64,000 nucleotides of DNA from Oceanidesulfovibrio marinus (GTDB lineage Bacteria; Desulfobacterota; Desulfovibrionia; Desulfovibrionales; Desulfovibrionaceae), in contig NZ_CP039543.1 in the NCBI RefSeq assembly GCF_013085545.1, positions 4,371,322 to 4,435,321 of the forward strand, in the 5' to 3' direction. The first letter of the stretch is position 1. Each line of letters opens with the position of its first letter. Positions 63,601-64,000 of this stretch are shown piece after piece. A program made the position numbers and the translations under genes. The notes below the pieces were generated by a model. The model ran no database searches, had not been told where the DNA came from, and saw nothing but the letters and a program-made list of their open reading frames with translations.

Positions 63601-63822
63601 TGCCAGGGGAGTTCAATTCCCCTGGACCCTAGATATGGGTCCAGGGAGCTAAGCTCCCTGGTGGGAGTTTGAGGGCAAAGCCCTCAAGACCCCTGGCTCG
63701 CCGCTTCGCGATCGGTTCGCCGTACTCACCGGCCCAATTCTCTTTTCCTGGAGAATTGTGAACCCAGAACGGTGGCCCCTTGCGGGGTGACCCGAGGGGC
63801 AGCGCCCCTCGGGTCACCAGGA
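63601..63822. repeat. Palindromic mosaic repeat, copy 6
   Basis: Palindromes aggggagttcaattcccct, cagggagctaagctccctg and tgagggcaaagccctca are followed by the 75-bp core (ctcgccgcttcgcgatcggt ... ctggagaattgtgaaccca) and cgaggggcagcgcccctcg. It resembles the 8.6-kb copy with its modules in another order. Confidence 0.85.
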
Positions 63823-63838
63823 TTAGCCAGAAATCTTT

Positions 63839-64000
63839 CTACAGCTTGGATTTGAGGACGAGGTCGGTGATGGGGCCGCGGGAGCGGTCGCCTTTGAGCA
63901 CGATGTGCGCGTAGTTGGAGAACCCTTTGAACTTGCGCACGATCCAGTTGAGGCCGTTGTTGGAGGCCGAGAGATAGGGGTTGTCCACCTGGCTGGTATC
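63839..64000 (-). CDS. C-terminus of a PhoH-family ATPase (runs off window)
   Basis: The last 53 residues read DTSQVDNPYLSASNNGLNW at the start, then FKGFSNYAHIVLKGDRS and ITDLVLKSKL. This matches the end of PIN-PhoH ATPases, where (D)xxQxDNPY and SNGL follow the ATPase core. Only the C-terminus is visible, so the PIN domain cannot be checked. Confidence 0.75.
   Translation of the reverse strand, partial: DTSQVDNPYLSASNNGLNWIVRKFKGFSNYAHIVLKGDRSRGPITDLVLKSKL

Overview
The window is high-GC (about 60-65% by eye) bacterial chromosome with diderm features: an autotransporter, several lipoproteins, AsmA and MCE-type envelope proteins and PBP1A. The gene mix fits a Desulfovibrio-like sulfate reducer (Desulfovibrionales): HypF for [NiFe]-hydrogenase maturation, a very large fused FAD/Fe-S oxidoreductase, GatCA, HrcA-GrpE-DnaK, and a B12-dependent lifestyle (CobQ, a CobD-like enzyme, a B12 riboswitch on metE). 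The assignment is an inference from gene content; no 16S is present.

Layout. 1-6.7 kb (minus strand): heat-shock block hrcA-grpE-dnaK closed by a terminator, then an LpoA-like lipoprotein, gatC and the start of gatA. 6.9-8.5 kb: a sigma70-like promoter, a cyclic-di-GMP-I riboswitch and an unrecognised Ala/Pro-rich acidic protein. 8.8-13.1 kb (minus): asmA, a small helical phasin-like protein and an ABC1/UbiB-family kinase. 13.4-16.2 kb: a PilZ-like protein, cobQ and tRNA-Ser(GCU). 16.6-20.7 kb: a 1357-aa autotransporter with 18 tandem passenger repeats. 20.9-24.2 kb: a choloylglycine-hydrolase-like Ntn enzyme and an MFS exporter/MarR pair preceded by a 51-bp palindrome. 24.3-26.3 kb: AT-rich foreign segment with a likely SRA-HNH modification-dependent endonuclease, followed by an IS481-family element. 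26.3-31.3 kb: an unrecognised protein translationally coupled to an unusual sensor-MFS fusion, plus a periplasmic histidine phosphatase. 31.3-35.5 kb: small hypothetical genes, a candidate structured RNA with a strong terminator, and an S24-type repressor divergent from a small excisionase-like HTH protein. 35.8-40.9 kb: FetB-like permease, branched-chain-amino-acid-type binding protein and a large hybrid histidine kinase. 41-43.7 kb: mltG, ruvX and a class V aminotransferase. 43.8-48.5 kb: the 1214-aa FAD/Fe-S oxidoreductase followed by azlC-azlD. 48.6-53.8 kb: MCE lipoprotein, CobD-like aminotransferase, and the B12 riboswitch, attenuator terminator and metE. 53.9-62 kb: hypF, a YkgJ-type cysteine-cluster protein, PBP1A, cupin, tautomerase-like protein and a MuiA/DUF4139 protein. 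62.2-63.0 kb: an IS1595-family element with a perfect 8-bp target duplication and a frameshifted transposase. The end has a STAS/SpoIIAA-like protein and the C-terminus of a PhoH-type ATPase.

How it fits together. Two metabolite/second-messenger riboswitches sit here (c-di-GMP, B12), and the B12 one makes metE complement the B12-dependent pathway. Many intergenic regions are filled by a mosaic family of palindromic modules, three of which share a core of about 75 bp. The likely horizontally acquired parts are the SRA-HNH gene, the two insertion sequences and perhaps the repressor/excisionase-like pair.
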